DNA of 64,000 bases from Osmia lignaria lignaria. Taxonomy: Eukaryota; Arthropoda; Insecta; Hymenoptera; Megachilidae. The position numbers and the translations under genes are program-made. Below are positions 41,352 through 53,961 of the stretch, piece after piece. Numbering within the stretch: the first letter of the stretch is position 1; every line of letters starts with the position of its first letter. The stretch spans positions 2,170,001 to 2,234,000 of the forward strand of contig NC_135035.1 in assembly GCF_051020975.1 (NCBI RefSeq), written 5' to 3'. The notes under the pieces were generated by a model that saw nothing but the letters and a program-made list of their open reading frames with translations, was not told where the DNA came from and searched no databases.

Positions 41352-43301
41352 CCGCGTTCTGAAACAATAATACGGGCACGTACGGACAGGAATGGACAAG
41401 GAGTAGTTGAAAAACAAACAATAGGCCAAGGGGTATATATTGGATGCTGCCTGACAGATGCTAAAGATGGCATGTGCCCCGTACCCGTAGTAAACTTAAC
41501 CGACTGTACGATACAGTTACGTCCGCCGACGGTGCAGCTGGATATGACCCCGATAGCGCTCGACACTGACCTACCCGAACCTGGGGACAAGGACCGCGAA
41601 GAAACGCTGATTTATGACATTAGAGCCTTAGTTGGAATGGACAGAATAAAAACGTGGCGAGACAGCGTAAAGACAGAGCATTTAAACACTGAAGAAAGGT
41701 CGAATTTAATGGAACTTTGCGAAAAGTTTAACGACATATTTTATTTAGAGAGCGACAAATTAGGTTATACGGACAAGGTCAGGCATAACATACGGCTCAT
41801 CCCAAACGCGAAACCTGCGAACGTTAAACCATACAGACTTCCGCAAATTCATAAGGAAGAAGTAGAAAAACAAGTCACAGAAATGATCAAACAAGGAATA
41901 GTGAGTCCTAGCACGAGTGAATGGAACGCCCCATTGTTAGTAGTGCCCAAGAAATCCGATGATTCGGGCAAAAAGAAATATAGGGTAGTGGTTGATTTTA
42001 GGAAGTTGTACGATCTGATGGTAGGTGACTCCTTCCCCCTACCCAATATAACAGAAATTCTTGACCAACTCGGCGGCGCCAAATATATTACTACGCTAGA
42101 TCTAGCCGCCGGATTCCATCAGATCGCCATGGATCCCAACGATCGCGAAAAAACCGCATTCTCTACACCTTACGGGCATTTCGAATTTAACCGAATGCCA
42201 TTCGGCTTAAAGGGAGCGCCTCAAACCTTCCAAAGAGCAATGGAGGCCTTACTGGGAGGATTACGGGGCATAAAGTGTTTCGTTTACATCGACGACATAG
42301 TGATCCATGGACGCTCCCTACAGGAACACCAGGAAAGGCTGACGCAAATTTTTATCAGAATAAGAGACAGCGGGTTAAAATTGCAGCCCTCCAAATGCCG
42401 GTTTTTACGTAAGGAAACCATTTATTTGGGTCATGTAATTACCGAAGAGGGTATTAAACCATACCCTGCAAAATTAGAAGCAGTTAAAAAATTTCCAGTC
42501 CCAAAGAACGTAAAGGATGTACAGTCCTTCTTGGGATTGGCAGGCTATTACCGTAAATTCATAGAGCATTTTTCTAATCTTGCAAAACCACTAACCCAAT
42601 TATTAAAGAAGGATACAGCATTCAGATGGACGGTCCAGGAGCATGAAGCTTTCGAAATATTAAAGGAAAAACTAACAACAGCACCGATTCTTCAGTACCC
42701 TGATTTTTCTAAACCCTTCACGTTGACGACGGACGCATCTGGTAAAGCGTTAGGCGCGGTATTATCGCAACAGTACGAAAGTAAGGATTTACCGATAGCG
42801 TATGCAAGTAGAATACTAAACAAGGCGGTAATTAACTACAGTACAACCGAAAAGGAGCTTTTAGCTATTGTATGGGCGACACAGCATTTCAGACCCTATT
42901 TATACGGGACAAAATTTGAAATAGTGACCGATCGTAAACCGCTAACATGGTTGTTCAGTGTTAAAGACCCCGGGTCTAGGTTAATTAGATGGAGGTTAAA
43001 ATTGGAAGAATATGACTACAAAATTCGTTACAAAGAGGGAAAAAATAACCAAAACGCGGATGCTCTTAGTAGAATGTATTTAGTCAAACGCGGAAGAAGG
43101 AGGCCGCGGAAGCTGATAGATCAGCCGGAGGTAGATCAGCGTGTCGCGAAAACAGCAGTCGCAGCATGTGACGACAGTGACATAGAGGTCGACGAACCGC
43201 TCGCAGAAACAGACTCTGACGTCTCAGCAACGACATCAAATAACTCTCTCACGGAGGACGAAAAAAACGTATACTATACGAATACCACGACGCCCCGTTA
43301 G
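41352..43301 (+). CDS. Pol: reverse transcriptase and RNase H
   Basis: Copies the genomic RNA into DNA and degrades the RNA strand. The frame continues directly from gag after the single TAA. The first ATG is 41,472, but the family is normally made as one Gag-Pol chain, so independent initiation is doubtful. Counted from 41,472: linker, RT palm with TLDLAAGF (Asp 210), FNRMPFGLKGAP, and catalytic VYIDD (272-275). The connection region carries FLGLAGYYRKF. RNase H has TTDASG (about 419-424), STTEKELLAI (Glu about 460) and VTDRKPLTW (Asp 487), ending GKNNQNADALSR. About 90 low-conservation residues follow before the stop at 43,299-43,301, where the integrase frame takes over at -1. Confidence 0.92.
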   Translation, partial: PRSETIIRARTDRNGQGVVEKQTIGQGVYIGCCLTDAKDGMCPVPVVNLTDCTIQLRPPTVQLDMTPIALDTDLPEPGDKDREETLIYDIRALVGMDRIKTWRDSVKTEHLNTEERSNLMELCEKFNDIFYLESDKLGYTDKVRHNIRLIPNAKPANVKPYRLPQIHKEEVEKQVTEMIKQGIVSPSTSEWNAPLLVVPKKSDDSGKKKYRVVVDFRKLYDLMVGDSFPLPNITEILDQLGGAKYITTLDLAAGFHQIAMDPNDREKTAFSTPYGHFEFNRMPFGLKGAPQTFQRAMEALLGGLRGIKCFVYIDDIVIHGRSLQEHQERLTQIFIRIRDSGLKLQPSKCRFLRKETIYLGHVITEEGIKPYPAKLEAVKKFPVPKNVKDVQSFLGLAGYYRKFIEHFSNLAKPLTQLLKKDTAFRWTVQEHEAFEILKEKLTTAPILQYPDFSKPFTLTTDASGKALGAVLSQQYESKDLPIAYASRILNKAVINYSTTEKELLAIVWATQHFRPYLYGTKFEIVTDRKPLTWLFSVKDPGSRLIRWRLKLEEYDYKIRYKEGKNNQNADALSRMYLVKRGRRRPRKLIDQPEVDQRVAKTAVAACDDSDIEVDEPLAETDSDVSATTSNNSLTEDEKNVYYTNTTTPR

Positions 43302-44317
43302 GTGGTCATTTAGGAATAAAACGAACCTTGAAACGGTTATTTTTGAAGCATTCGTGGCCAGGGATGAAGAAAGACGTAGAAGAATATATCTCAAAGTGCG
43401 TAAAATGCCAAAAAAACAAATTATGTAAGTCCTCTAAAGCTCCAATGGTTATTACAGATACACCTTCAGAACCGTTTGAAAAATGCGCTTTGGATATAGT
43501 AGGTTCCCTCCCAGAGACGAACAATCGAAATAAATACATATTAACCTTTCAAGATGCGTTGACAAAATTCAGTAAGGCCTTGCCAATGGCGGATCAAGAG
43601 GCAAGCACGGTAGCAAAGGCTTTCGTAACCAAAATAGTCTGCGAACACGGAATTCCGAAAATACTACTTACTGACTAAGGAACAAATTTCCTTAGTCAAA
43701 TCTTTAAGGACACGTGTAAATTGCTAAAAATAGATAAAATTCAAACGACAGCCTATCACCCGCAATCAAACGGAGCTCTCGAGAGGAGCCATAGAACTTT
43801 GGCAGAATATTTAAAAAATTTTATAAATGAGGACCAATCAAACTGGGACGAATGGTTACCCTACGCGTTCACTTATAACACTACACCCCATTCTTCCACC
43901 GGTTTCACCCCTTACGAATTACTATTTGGAAGACAAGCAGAATTACCCTCATCTCTTTCGCGTGCACCTGAGCCAAACTACGTTTACGATCACTACGCGC
44001 ATGAATTAAAGCAAAGGTTAAGATCAACTAACGCAATAGCTCGAGACGCTCTAAAAAATAGTAAGTTACAAACTAAACGCTGTTACGATAAAAAGGCAAG
44101 GAGTCGTAAATTCAATCTAGGTGACAGAGTGTTACTTCGGGACGATACAGTTAGACGAGGACGAGCGAAGAAATTAACACCGGTCTGGATTGGTCCTTAC
44201 ACGATAATGCAAACGCACGACAACGAAAACTAAATTATAAAAAAGGGGCGCTGGACCATGCGTGTCCACACTAACAGGCTAAAACATTTTGCGGTTAAAA
44301 ATGCGAGCAAGCATTAA
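43268..44317 (+). pseudogene. Pol: integrase, -1 frame, two in-frame stops
   Basis: Would insert the DNA copy into the host genome. The frame is -1 relative to RT and overlaps its end. It opens with YHDAPLGGH, then the zinc-binding HHCC domain (GGH .. KHSWPGM .. KCVKCQ). The catalytic core has DIVG (Asp), LLTD followed by TAA at 43,676-43,678 where the family has Gln (CAA to TAA), GTNF, and GALERSHRTL (Glu). The C-terminal domain ends KKLTPVWIGPYTI and is cut by TAA at 44,231-44,233. The original end (RVHTNRLKHF .. NASKH) runs on to a stop at 44,315-44,317. All DDE residues are present, but the chain is broken. Confidence 0.88.
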
Positions 44318-44319
44318 AC

Positions 44320-44340
44320 AAAAAAAAAAAAAAAAAAAAA
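44320..44340 (+). repeat. A21 homopolymer between integrase and env
   Basis: Uninterrupted run of 21 A just after the integrase stop and before the env splice acceptor. A homopolymer of this length is prone to replication slippage and assembly error. Confidence 0.9.
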
Positions 44341-44374
44341 CACCACTTAACTTCTAACTAATAATTAAAACCTA

Positions 44375-44394
44375 TTCCTGACACTGCCTTTCAG
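44375..44394 (+). promoter_or_regulatory. Candidate 3' splice acceptor for env mRNA
   Basis: TTCCTGACACTGCCTTTCAG ends with AG at 44,393-44,394 and is pyrimidine-rich. It sits just inside the open env frame, which has no ATG at its start. In Drosophila env-carrying gypsy elements env is translated from a spliced RNA, so an acceptor here is expected. No donor was identified. Confidence 0.5.
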
Positions 44395-46252
44395 GATAGC
44401 TTTCCTGTTCCAAATAGCGTCGAGCGAGTCACCGGAAAGTAGCACCCAAGAAATCACGAAATTCTCACACCACCCTGGCATCTATTTTGAAGAATTAGGA
44501 ATCCTACACGCGTACAAGGATACTTGGAAGTTGGTAGTCCACGTGAACACAACCCCACTGGCCGAGCGCCATGAAAAAATCCAAACAGCACTAACCGACA
44601 CCCTGAGACAGTGTATTGGCAAACACGATCATAGACTTAATGGTTTCTGCAGAAAGTTATCCACAATGTCTAACATGCTACTAGAACAAGTAAATACCAA
44701 CCTTAACATTGTATTCCAAATTATCGGTACATCTAACCGCACACGCCGTGGTCTAATAGACGGAATAGGTTATTTGGGGAAAGCACTATTCGGAACAATG
44801 GACGCCAACGACAGGAAAACGATTAACAAACAAATTCAAATTTTGAGACAAGAAGGGAGTACACTACGGACGTCACTACTGGACCAAATACAAGTAGTAA
44901 ACGCCAACATCAAACTCTTCAACGAGTCAATTTCCAATATAAATTATAACGAACGCACATTACTAGACGCAACAAATACTCTCAGACAACTACTAATATC
45001 AGAGACAGGCAACCAAAACTTCCAAGCTGCAATTGACGAAAATGCGATAATCATCGAAAGCATAATAAGGGATCTCGCAGGAGACGTAAAAAATTTATTA
45101 GACTTTGCCATAGAAATAAGAAAGGGAACTCTCAATCCACTAGTTATTTCACCAACACAGATTATTGAATACCTTAATTCGGCCTTGCCTCTATTACCTA
45201 AGGGTTTAAATTTTCCATTACCGCTCTCCACCGTATACGTACACTCTCTATACGAACTGATCAATCTAGTGGCCTATTCCGATTCCCATTCTATCACCAC
45301 AATAATCGAAATTCCCTTATTACATCCAAAAGTACATAGATTAAGCAAAGTATATCCCGTCCCGACAAAGATAAACGAATCATTATACGCGTATTTGGAC
45401 ACTTCCGAGGCATACATAGCAGTTGATATATCGAGTCTAGATTTCATACGAATTAGTGACAAAGATTTAGACAAATGTAAAAGGTTAAACAGCAATTATT
45501 TGTGCAAAACGTACCATCCCGTTTTCAAGGCCATCCCGCAAGGCCCATGCGAAGTGCAAATGTTCACGAAAGTAGTCCAACACCCAAAAAATTGCAACAT
45601 TAGATTCATAACCTTAAATCAAACAATACTAATCGAACTGCACCACCCCGGGACATGGATTTATGTAACTCCAAAACCCATCCAGTTAGTTATCACATGC
45701 GAGCAGCACACCACTCAGATAATTCAATTACAAGACTCTGGTATTATAGCGATCAAAGCAAAATGTACAATTTCCACGACCGAATTTACAATAGAAACAG
45801 GAAAAATTTATAAATCCGAAAAAACAATAGGCTATTTACCTACTTATAATTTAACAGTACCCGATCTACCCAAAGTATTAGACATAGCACACCTCCAACA
45901 CGTCCAACAGTATAAACTACGAAAAATTATTAAACATCCCGAAGAATTGCATGCGATTAGTAAAAGTCTATTAAATGTAAAAGCCGAACTCAGTGCAAAT
46001 AATAACATTATACCTGTAGAATACCATTATAGCCTCATTTCATCGCTTTCAATAAGCGGAATAATTGTAATTATCGCGAGTATAGTAATTTTTTATAAAT
46101 ACGTTCCTAAAATGAAATATAAAGGAAAAAACCAACAAGCTAACAATCCGCCAATAAAGACAATAGAACAAACCCCAGTTTCATACCTCAACGAATCACA
46201 AATCGTCATCACAGCGAAACGCAATAAAACAGATCAGAAGCGAACATTATAA
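44395..46252 (+). CDS. Envelope glycoprotein, baculovirus F-like family
   Basis: Membrane fusion protein of env-carrying insect gypsy elements. The frame is open from 44,369 to the stop at 46,250-46,252. There is no ATG near the natural N terminus, so the start codon is probably supplied by a spliced exon. The first residues (IAFLFQIASSES) look like the end of a signal peptide, followed by GIYFEELGILHAYKDTW. A furin-type site RTRR lies at residues 70-73 counted from 44,531. It is followed by a fusion-peptide-like segment GLIDGIGYLGKALFG. A long helical or coiled-coil region follows. A Cys-bearing region lies in the middle. A transmembrane helix (SGIIVIIASIVIFY) lies about 50 residues from the C terminus, with a basic tail. 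There is no stop or shift in about 620 codons, in contrast to gag-pol. Confidence 0.88.
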
Positions 46253-46417
46253 ATATTACTAACACGTTAAAGCGGCATATATTAAACACAGTTATCTATT
46301 TAATAGCTTATATATAAATAATAATAAGAAAAGAAAAAAAGGGGGGAGAAATTTCATATACGATAAGTAATAAGTAAGTAATTGTAAGTCGAATAAGTGT
46401 AAGCGCACTCCTTCCAC

Positions 46418-46428
46418 GGGGGGAGGGA
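46418..46428 (+). promoter_or_regulatory. Polypurine tract
   Basis: GGGGGGAGGGA abuts the 3' LTR (TGTTGTG at 46,429), the usual plus-strand primer position. A second purine run, AAAGAAAAAAAGGGGGGAGA, lies at about 46,332-46,351. The stretch 46,253-46,417 between env and the tract is non-coding. Confidence 0.8.
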
Positions 46429-46738
46429 TGTTGTGACCGGCAACGAGCACATGGGTCATCGTACGACCATCGCCCGGCTAAAGAATGTCCGAATCAGCAG
46501 TACATACCGATAGCGAAACGCTGCAAGCTAGCAGAGCACGCGCCGGGCAGCATGACCGTGTTTGGTCATTCGCACGCAATGCGACACATTATAAAAGAGC
46601 GAACAAATGTAAAGACAGCAGATTGTAAGAAGCTCGTTTTCGGTAATAACCGCTTGACTGTTACTCGAACACTGGTGAATTCAAATTCTTCAACCGCTCC
46701 AGAACCCGAAATCCCAAAATTCGCCTGAGGGCACAACA
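46429..46738 (+). repeat. 3' LTR (310 bp)
   Basis: Same length and ends as the 5' LTR (TGTTGTGA .. GCACAACA). The terminal 5' base pairing is imperfect here (TGTTGTGA). The AATAAA of the 5' LTR reads AATAAC here, so the polyadenylation hexamer that would act on the transcript is changed. Confidence 0.95.
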
Positions 46739-49700
46739 GTAGATATAGTACTAATTATATTGTCATTAACTGTACATTGATGTGGGGGAAGGAATCAGTA
46801 TATTACATTATGTCCAACGCAGATATAGTAATAATGGCATTGTTTATAAATGTATATTACATATCTAATGTAGATATAGTAATAATGATATTGTTATTAA
46901 ATGTACATCGATCTGTGGGAAGGAATCAGCATATTACATTATATCTAATGTAGATGTAGTACTAATGACAAGGTTTTTAAATGCATATTGATCTGTGGGG
47001 ATAAATCAGTATATTACATTATATCGAATGTAGATATAGTACTAACGATACTGTTATTAAGTGTACATTGATCTGTTGGAACGAATAAGTATATCAGTTT
47101 ATATCGAATGTGGATATCGTACCAATGATATTGTTATTAAATGTACATTGATCTGTGGGAATGAACCAGTATATTACATTATATCTAATGTAGATATGGT
47201 AACATTGATATTGTCATTAAATGTACATTGATCTGTGGGAATGAATTTGTATATGACATTATACCTAATGTAGATATGGTAATAATGATATTGTTATTAA
47301 ATGTACATTGATCTGTGGGAATGAATCTGTATATGACATTATATCTAATGTAGATATAGTAATAATGATATTGTTATTAAATGTACATTGATCTGTGGGA
47401 ATGAATCAGTATATTACGTTATATCAAATGTACATATGGTACTAATGATTTTGTTGTTAAATGTACATTACATATCTAATGTAAATATAGTAATAATGAT
47501 ATTGTTATTAAATGCACATTGATCTGTGGGAATGAATCAGTATATTACATTGTCTCTAATGTAGATATGGTAATAATGATACTGATATTAAATGTACATT
47601 ACATATCTAATGTAGATATAGTACTAATGATATTGTTATTATATGTACATAGGTCTGTGGGAATGAATCAGTATATCACATTATATGGAATGTACAAATA
47701 GTGCTAATGATATTGGTATTAAATGTACATTGATCTGTGGGTAGCAATCAGTATATGACATTATATCTAATGTAGATATAGTAATAATGATATTGTTAAT
47801 AATGTACATTGATCTGTGGGAATGAATCTATATATTACATTGTATCGAATGTAGATATAGTGCTAATGATATTGTTATTAAATGTACATTGATCTGTGGG
47901 TAGCAATCAGTATATTACATTATATCTATTGTAGATATGGTAATAATGACATTGGTACTAACTGTAGGTACATTGATCTGCTGGAATGTATTACTATATG
48001 ACATTATATCTAATGTAGATATAGTAATAACGATATTGTTATTAAATGTACATTGATCTGTGGGAATGAGTCAGTATATTACATTATATCGAATGTAGAT
48101 ATAGTACTAATGATATTGTTATTAAATGTACATTGATCTGTTGGAATGTATCTGCATATGACATTATATATCGAATGTGGATATAGTACCATTGATATTG
48201 TTATTAAATGTACATTGATCTGTGGGAAGGAATCAGTATATTACATTATATCTAATGTAGATATGGTAATAATGATATTGTCATTAAATGTACATTGATC
48301 TGTGGGAATGAATCTGTATATTTCATTATATCGAATGTAGATGTGGTGCTAATGATATTGTTATTAAATGAACATTGATCTGTGAGAAGGCATCCGTATA
48401 TTACATTATATCCAGTGTAGATATGGCAATAATGACATTGGTACTAAATGCAGGTACATTGATCTGTTGCAATGTATCACTATATGACATTATATCTAAT
48501 GTAGATATGGTAATAAAGATATTGTTATTAAATGTACATTACATATCTAATGTGGATATAGTGCTAATGATATTGTTATTAAATGTGCATTGATCTGTGG
48601 GTAGCAATCAGTATATTACAATATATCCCATGTAGATATGGTAACAAGATATGGTTATTAAATGTACATTGATCTGTGGGATCGAATCAGTATATTACGT
48701 TATATCTAGTGTAGATATGGTAACAATCACATTGGTACTAAATGTAGGTACATAGATCTGTTGGAATGTATCACTATACGACATTATGTCTAATGTAGAT
48801 ATAGTAATAATGATATTGCTATTAAATGTACATTCATCTGTGGGAATGAATCAGTATATTACATTATGTCGAATGTAGATATAGTGCTAATGATATTGTT
48901 ACTAAATGTACATTGACCTGTTGGTAGCAATCAGTATATTACATTATATCTAGTGTAGATATGGCAATAATGACATCGGTACTAAATGTAGGTACATTGA
49001 TCTGTTGCAATGTATCAGTATATTACATTATATCTAATGTAGATATGGTGATAATGATATTGATACGAAATGTACATTACATATCTAATGTAGATATAGT
49101 ACTAATGATATTGTTATTATATGTACATAGATCTGTGGGAATGTATCAGTATATCACATTATATGGAATGTACAAATAGTGCTAATGATATTGTTATTAA
49201 ATGTACATTGATCTGTGGGTAGCAATCAGTATATGACATTATATCTAACGTAGATATAGTAATAATGATATTGTTAATAATGTACATTGATCTGTGGGAG
49301 TGAATCTATAAATTACATTGTATCGAATGTAGATATAGTGCTAATGATATTGTTATTAAATGTACATTGATCTGTGGGTAGCAAGCAGTATATTACATTA
49401 TATCCCATGTAGATACAGTAACAAGATATTGTTATTAAATGTACATTGATCTGTGGGATCGAATCAGTATATTACGTTATATCTAGTGTAGATATGGTAA
49501 CAATCACATTGGTACTAAATGTAGGTACATAGATCTGTTGGAATGTATCACTATACGACATTATGTCTAATGTAGATATAGTAATAATGATATTGTTATT
49601 ATATGTACATTCATCTGTGGGAATGAATCAGTATATTACATTATATCGAATGTAGATATAGTGCTAATGATATTGTTACTAAATGTACATTGACCTGTGG

Positions 49701-52700
49701 GTAGCAATCAGTATATTACATTATATCTATTGTAGATATGGTAATAATGACATTGGTACTAACTGTAGGTACATTGATCTGCTGGAATGTATTACTATAT
49801 GACATTATATCTAATGTAGATATAGTAATAACGATATTGTTATTAAATGTACATTGATCTGTGGGAATGAGTCAGTATATTACATTATATCGAATGTAGA
49901 TATAGTACTAATGATATTGTTATTAAATGTACATTGATCTGTTGGAATGTATCTGCATATGATATTACATATCGAATGTGGATATAGTACCAATGATATT
50001 GTTATTAAATGTACATTGATCTGCGGGAAGGAATCAGTATATTACATTATATCTAATGTAAATATGGTAATAATGATATTGTCATTAAATGCACATTGAT
50101 CTGTGGGAATGAATCTGTATATGACATTATACGTAATGTAGATATGGTAATAATGATATTGTTATTAAATGTACATTGATCTGTGGGAATGAATCAGTAT
50201 ATGACATTATATCTAATGTAGATATAGTAATAATGATATTGTTATTAAATGTTCATTGATCTGTGGGAATGAATCAGTATATTATGTTATATCAAATGTA
50301 CATATGGTACTAATGATTTTGTTGTTAATTGTACATTACATATCTAATGTAGATATATTGCTAATGATATTGTTATTAAATGTACATTGATCTGTGGGTA
50401 GCAATCAGTATATTATATTATATCCCATGTAGATATCGTAATAATGACATTGGTATTAAATGTAGGTACATTGATCTGTTGGAATGTATCTGCATATGAC
50501 ATTATATATCGAATGTAGATATAGTACTAATGATATTGTTGTTAAATGTACATTGATCTGTGGGTAGTAATCAGTATATTATATTGTATCGAATGTAGAT
50601 ATAGTACCAATGATATTCATATTAAATGTACATTACATATCTAATGTGGATGTAGTAATAATGATATTGCTATCAAATGTACATTGATCTGTGGGAAGGA
50701 ATCAGTATATTACATTATATCGAATGTAGATGTAGTACTAATGATATTGTTATTAAATGTACTTTGATCTGCGGGAATGAATCTGAATATGACATTATAT
50801 CTACTGTACAAATAGTAAAAATGATATTGTTGTTAAATGTACATTGATCTGTGGGAAGGAATCAGTATATTACATTATATCTAATGTAGATATGGTACTA
50901 ATGATATTGTTATTAAATCTACGTTACATATATAATGTAGGTATAGTACTAATGATATTGGTATTACATGTACATTGATCTATGGGAATGAATCAGTATA
51001 TTACATTATATGTAATGTAGATATGGTAATAATAATATTGCTATTAATTGTACATTACATATCTAACGTAGATATAGTACTAATGATATTGGTATTATAT
51101 CTACATTGATCTGTGGGAATGAATCAGTATATTACATTATATCTAATGTATATATGGTAACAATGATGTTGTCATTAAATGTACATTACAAATTTAATGT
51201 AGGTATAGTACTAATTGTATTGTTGTTAAATGTACATTGATCTGTGGGAAGGAATCAGTATATTACATTATAGCGAATGTAGATATAGTACTAATGATAT
51301 TGGTATTAAATGTACATTGATCTGTGGGAAGGAATCGGTATATTACATTATATCTAATGTAGATATGGTAAGAATGATATTGTTATTAAATCTACATTAC
51401 ATATAAAATATAGGTATAGTACTAATGATATTGGTATTAAATGTACATTGATCTGTGGGAATGAATCAGTATATAACATTATATCCAATGTAGATATAGT
51501 ACTAATGATATTGTTACCAAATGTACATTGATCTGTGTGAAGGAATCAGCATATTACATTCTATCTAATGTAGATATGGTAATAAACATATTGTTATTAA
51601 ATCTACATTACATATTTAATGTAGATATAGTACTAACGATATTGTGATTAAATGTAAATTGATCTGTTGGAATGAATCTGTATATGACATTATATCTAGT
51701 GTAGATATGGTAATAATGATATTGTTATTAAATCTACGTTACATATTTAATGTTGGTGTAGTACTAATTGTATTGTTGTTAAATGTACATTGATCTGTGG
51801 GAGGGAATCAGTATATTACATTATAGCGTATGTAGATATAGTACGAATGATATTGGTATTAAATGTACATTGATCTGTGGGAAGGAATCAGTATATTACA
51901 TTGTATCTAATGTAGGTATGGTAATAATGATATTGTTGTTAAATCTACATTACATATTTAATGTAGGTATAGTACTAATGATATTGTTATTAAATGTACA
52001 TTGATCTGAGGAAATGAATCAGTATATTACATTATATCGAATGTAGAAATAGTACTAATGATATTGTTATTAAATGTACATTGATCTGTGGGAGGGAATC
52101 AGTATATTACATTATAGCGTATGTGGATATAGTACGAATGATATTGTTATAAAATTTACATTGATCTGTGGGTAGTAATCAGTATATTACATTATATCTA
52201 ATGTAGATATGATAATAATAATATTGTTATTAATTGTACATTACATTATATCTAATGTAGATATGATAATAATAATATTGTTATTAATTGTACATTACAT
52301 ATGTAATGTAGATATAGTACTAATGATATTGGTATGAGATGAACATTGATCTGTGGGAAGGAATCTGCATATTACATTATATCTAATGGAGATATGGTAA
52401 TAATGATATTGTTATTAAATCTACGTTACATATTTAATGTTGGTATAGTACTACTGATATTGTTATTAAATGTCCATTGATCTGTGGGAAGGAATCAGTA
52501 TATTACATTCTATCGTATGTATATATGGTAATAACGATTTTGTTATTAAATGTACACTACATATCGAATGTGGACATAATATCAATGATATTGCTATTAA
52601 ATGAACATTGATCTGTGGGAACGTATCCGTATATTGCACTCTATCTAATGTAGATATGGTAATAATGATATTGTTATTAAATCTACATTACATATCTAAT

Positions 52701-53950
52701 GTAGGTATAGTACTAATGATATTGTTATTAAATGGACATTGATCTGAGGAAATGAATCAGTATATTACATTATATCGAATGTAGAAATAGTACTAATGAT
52801 ATTGTTATTAAATGTACATTGATCTGTGGGAGGGAATCGGTATATTACATTATAGCGTATGTGGATATAGTACGAATGATATTGTTATAAAATTTACATT
52901 GATCTGTGGGTAGTAATCAGTATATCACATTATATCTAATGTAGATATGATAGTAATAATATTGTTATTAATTGTACATTACATATGTAATGTAGATATA
53001 GTACTAATGATATTGGTATGAGATGTACATTGATCTGTGGGAATGAATCAGTATATTACATTATAGCGTATGTAGATATAGTACTAATCATATTGGTATT
53101 AAATGTACATTGATCTGTGGGAAGGAATCAGTATATTACATTGTATCTAATGTAGATATGGTAATAATGATATTGTTATTAAATCTACATTACATATATA
53201 ATGTAGGTATAGTACTAATGATATTGGTATTAAATGTACTTTGATCTGTGGGAATGAATCAGTATATTACATTATATCGAATGTAGAAATAGTACTAATG
53301 ATATTGTTATTAAATGTACATTGATCTGTGGGAGGGAATCAGTATATTACATTATAGCGTATGTGGATATAGTACGAATGATATTGTTATAAAATTTACA
53401 TTGATCTGTGGGTAGTAATCAGTATATTACATTATATCTAATGTAGATATGATAATAATAATATTGTTATTAATTGTACATTACATATGTAATGTAGATA
53501 TAGTACTAATGATATTGGTATGAGATGTACATTGATCTGTGGGAAGGAATCTGCATGTTACATTATATCTAATGTAGATATGGTAATAATGATATTGTTA
53601 TTAAATCTACGTTACATATTTAATGTTGGTATAGTACTAATGATATTGTTATTAAATGTCCATTGATCTGTGGGAAGGAATCAGTATATTACATTCTATC
53701 GTATGTATATATGGTAATAACGATTTTGTTATTAAATGTACACTACATATCGAATGTGGACATAATATCAATGATATTGCTATTAAATGAACATTGATCT
53801 GTGGGAACGTATCCGTATATTGCACTCTATCTAATGTAGATATGGTAATAATGATATTGTTATTAAATCTACATTACATATCTAATGTAGGTATAGTACT
53901 AATGATATTGTTATTAAATGTACATTGATCTGTGGGAAGTAATCAGTATA
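46739..53950 (-). repeat. Satellite array C, right part, inverted orientation
   Basis: B-type satellite in reverse orientation: full monomers (TGATCTGTGGGAATGAATCA) mixed with 51-bp ones (TGTACATTACATATCTAATG). Long-range repeats are mosaic. Blocks near 47,930 and 49,730 are offset by about 1,800 bp, and those near 48,720 and 49,498 by about 778 bp. 52,000-52,730 and about 53,240-53,930 share a 1.19-kb offset. Private variants such as TATAGCGTATGTGGATATAG mark the copies. The array stops mid-monomer at GGAAGTAATCAGTATAT. Confidence 0.95.
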
Positions 53951-53961
53951 TATATATATAT
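53946..53961. repeat. (TA)n microsatellite at the satellite edge
   Basis: About eight TA units, starting from the TATAT inside the last monomer and marking the boundary to island 2. Confidence 0.85.

Larger units (their letters stand above)
38830..46738 (+). mobile_element. Ty3/gypsy LTR retrotransposon with env (errantivirus-like), inserted in satellite
   Basis: Complete element of 7,909 bp: two 310-bp LTRs, PBS, gag-protease, RT-RNase H, integrase, env and polypurine tract. It is flanked by the 4-bp target duplication GTAG (38,826-38,829 and 46,739-46,742). The LTRs differ at about 12 of 310 positions by eye, all substitutions. Gag-pol carries three in-frame stops and one frame change, and possibly a fourth lesion near the gag start. 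Env is open. The order and the baculovirus-F-like env place it with insect env-carrying gypsy elements. In its present form it could not make a full Gag-Pol by standard decoding. Confidence 0.95.

Noticed and set aside
47519..52004. Similar open frames on the plus strand in the reversed array
   Set aside because: Same satellite read on the other strand. Presence on opposite strands in opposite arrays confirms that they are repeat artefacts.
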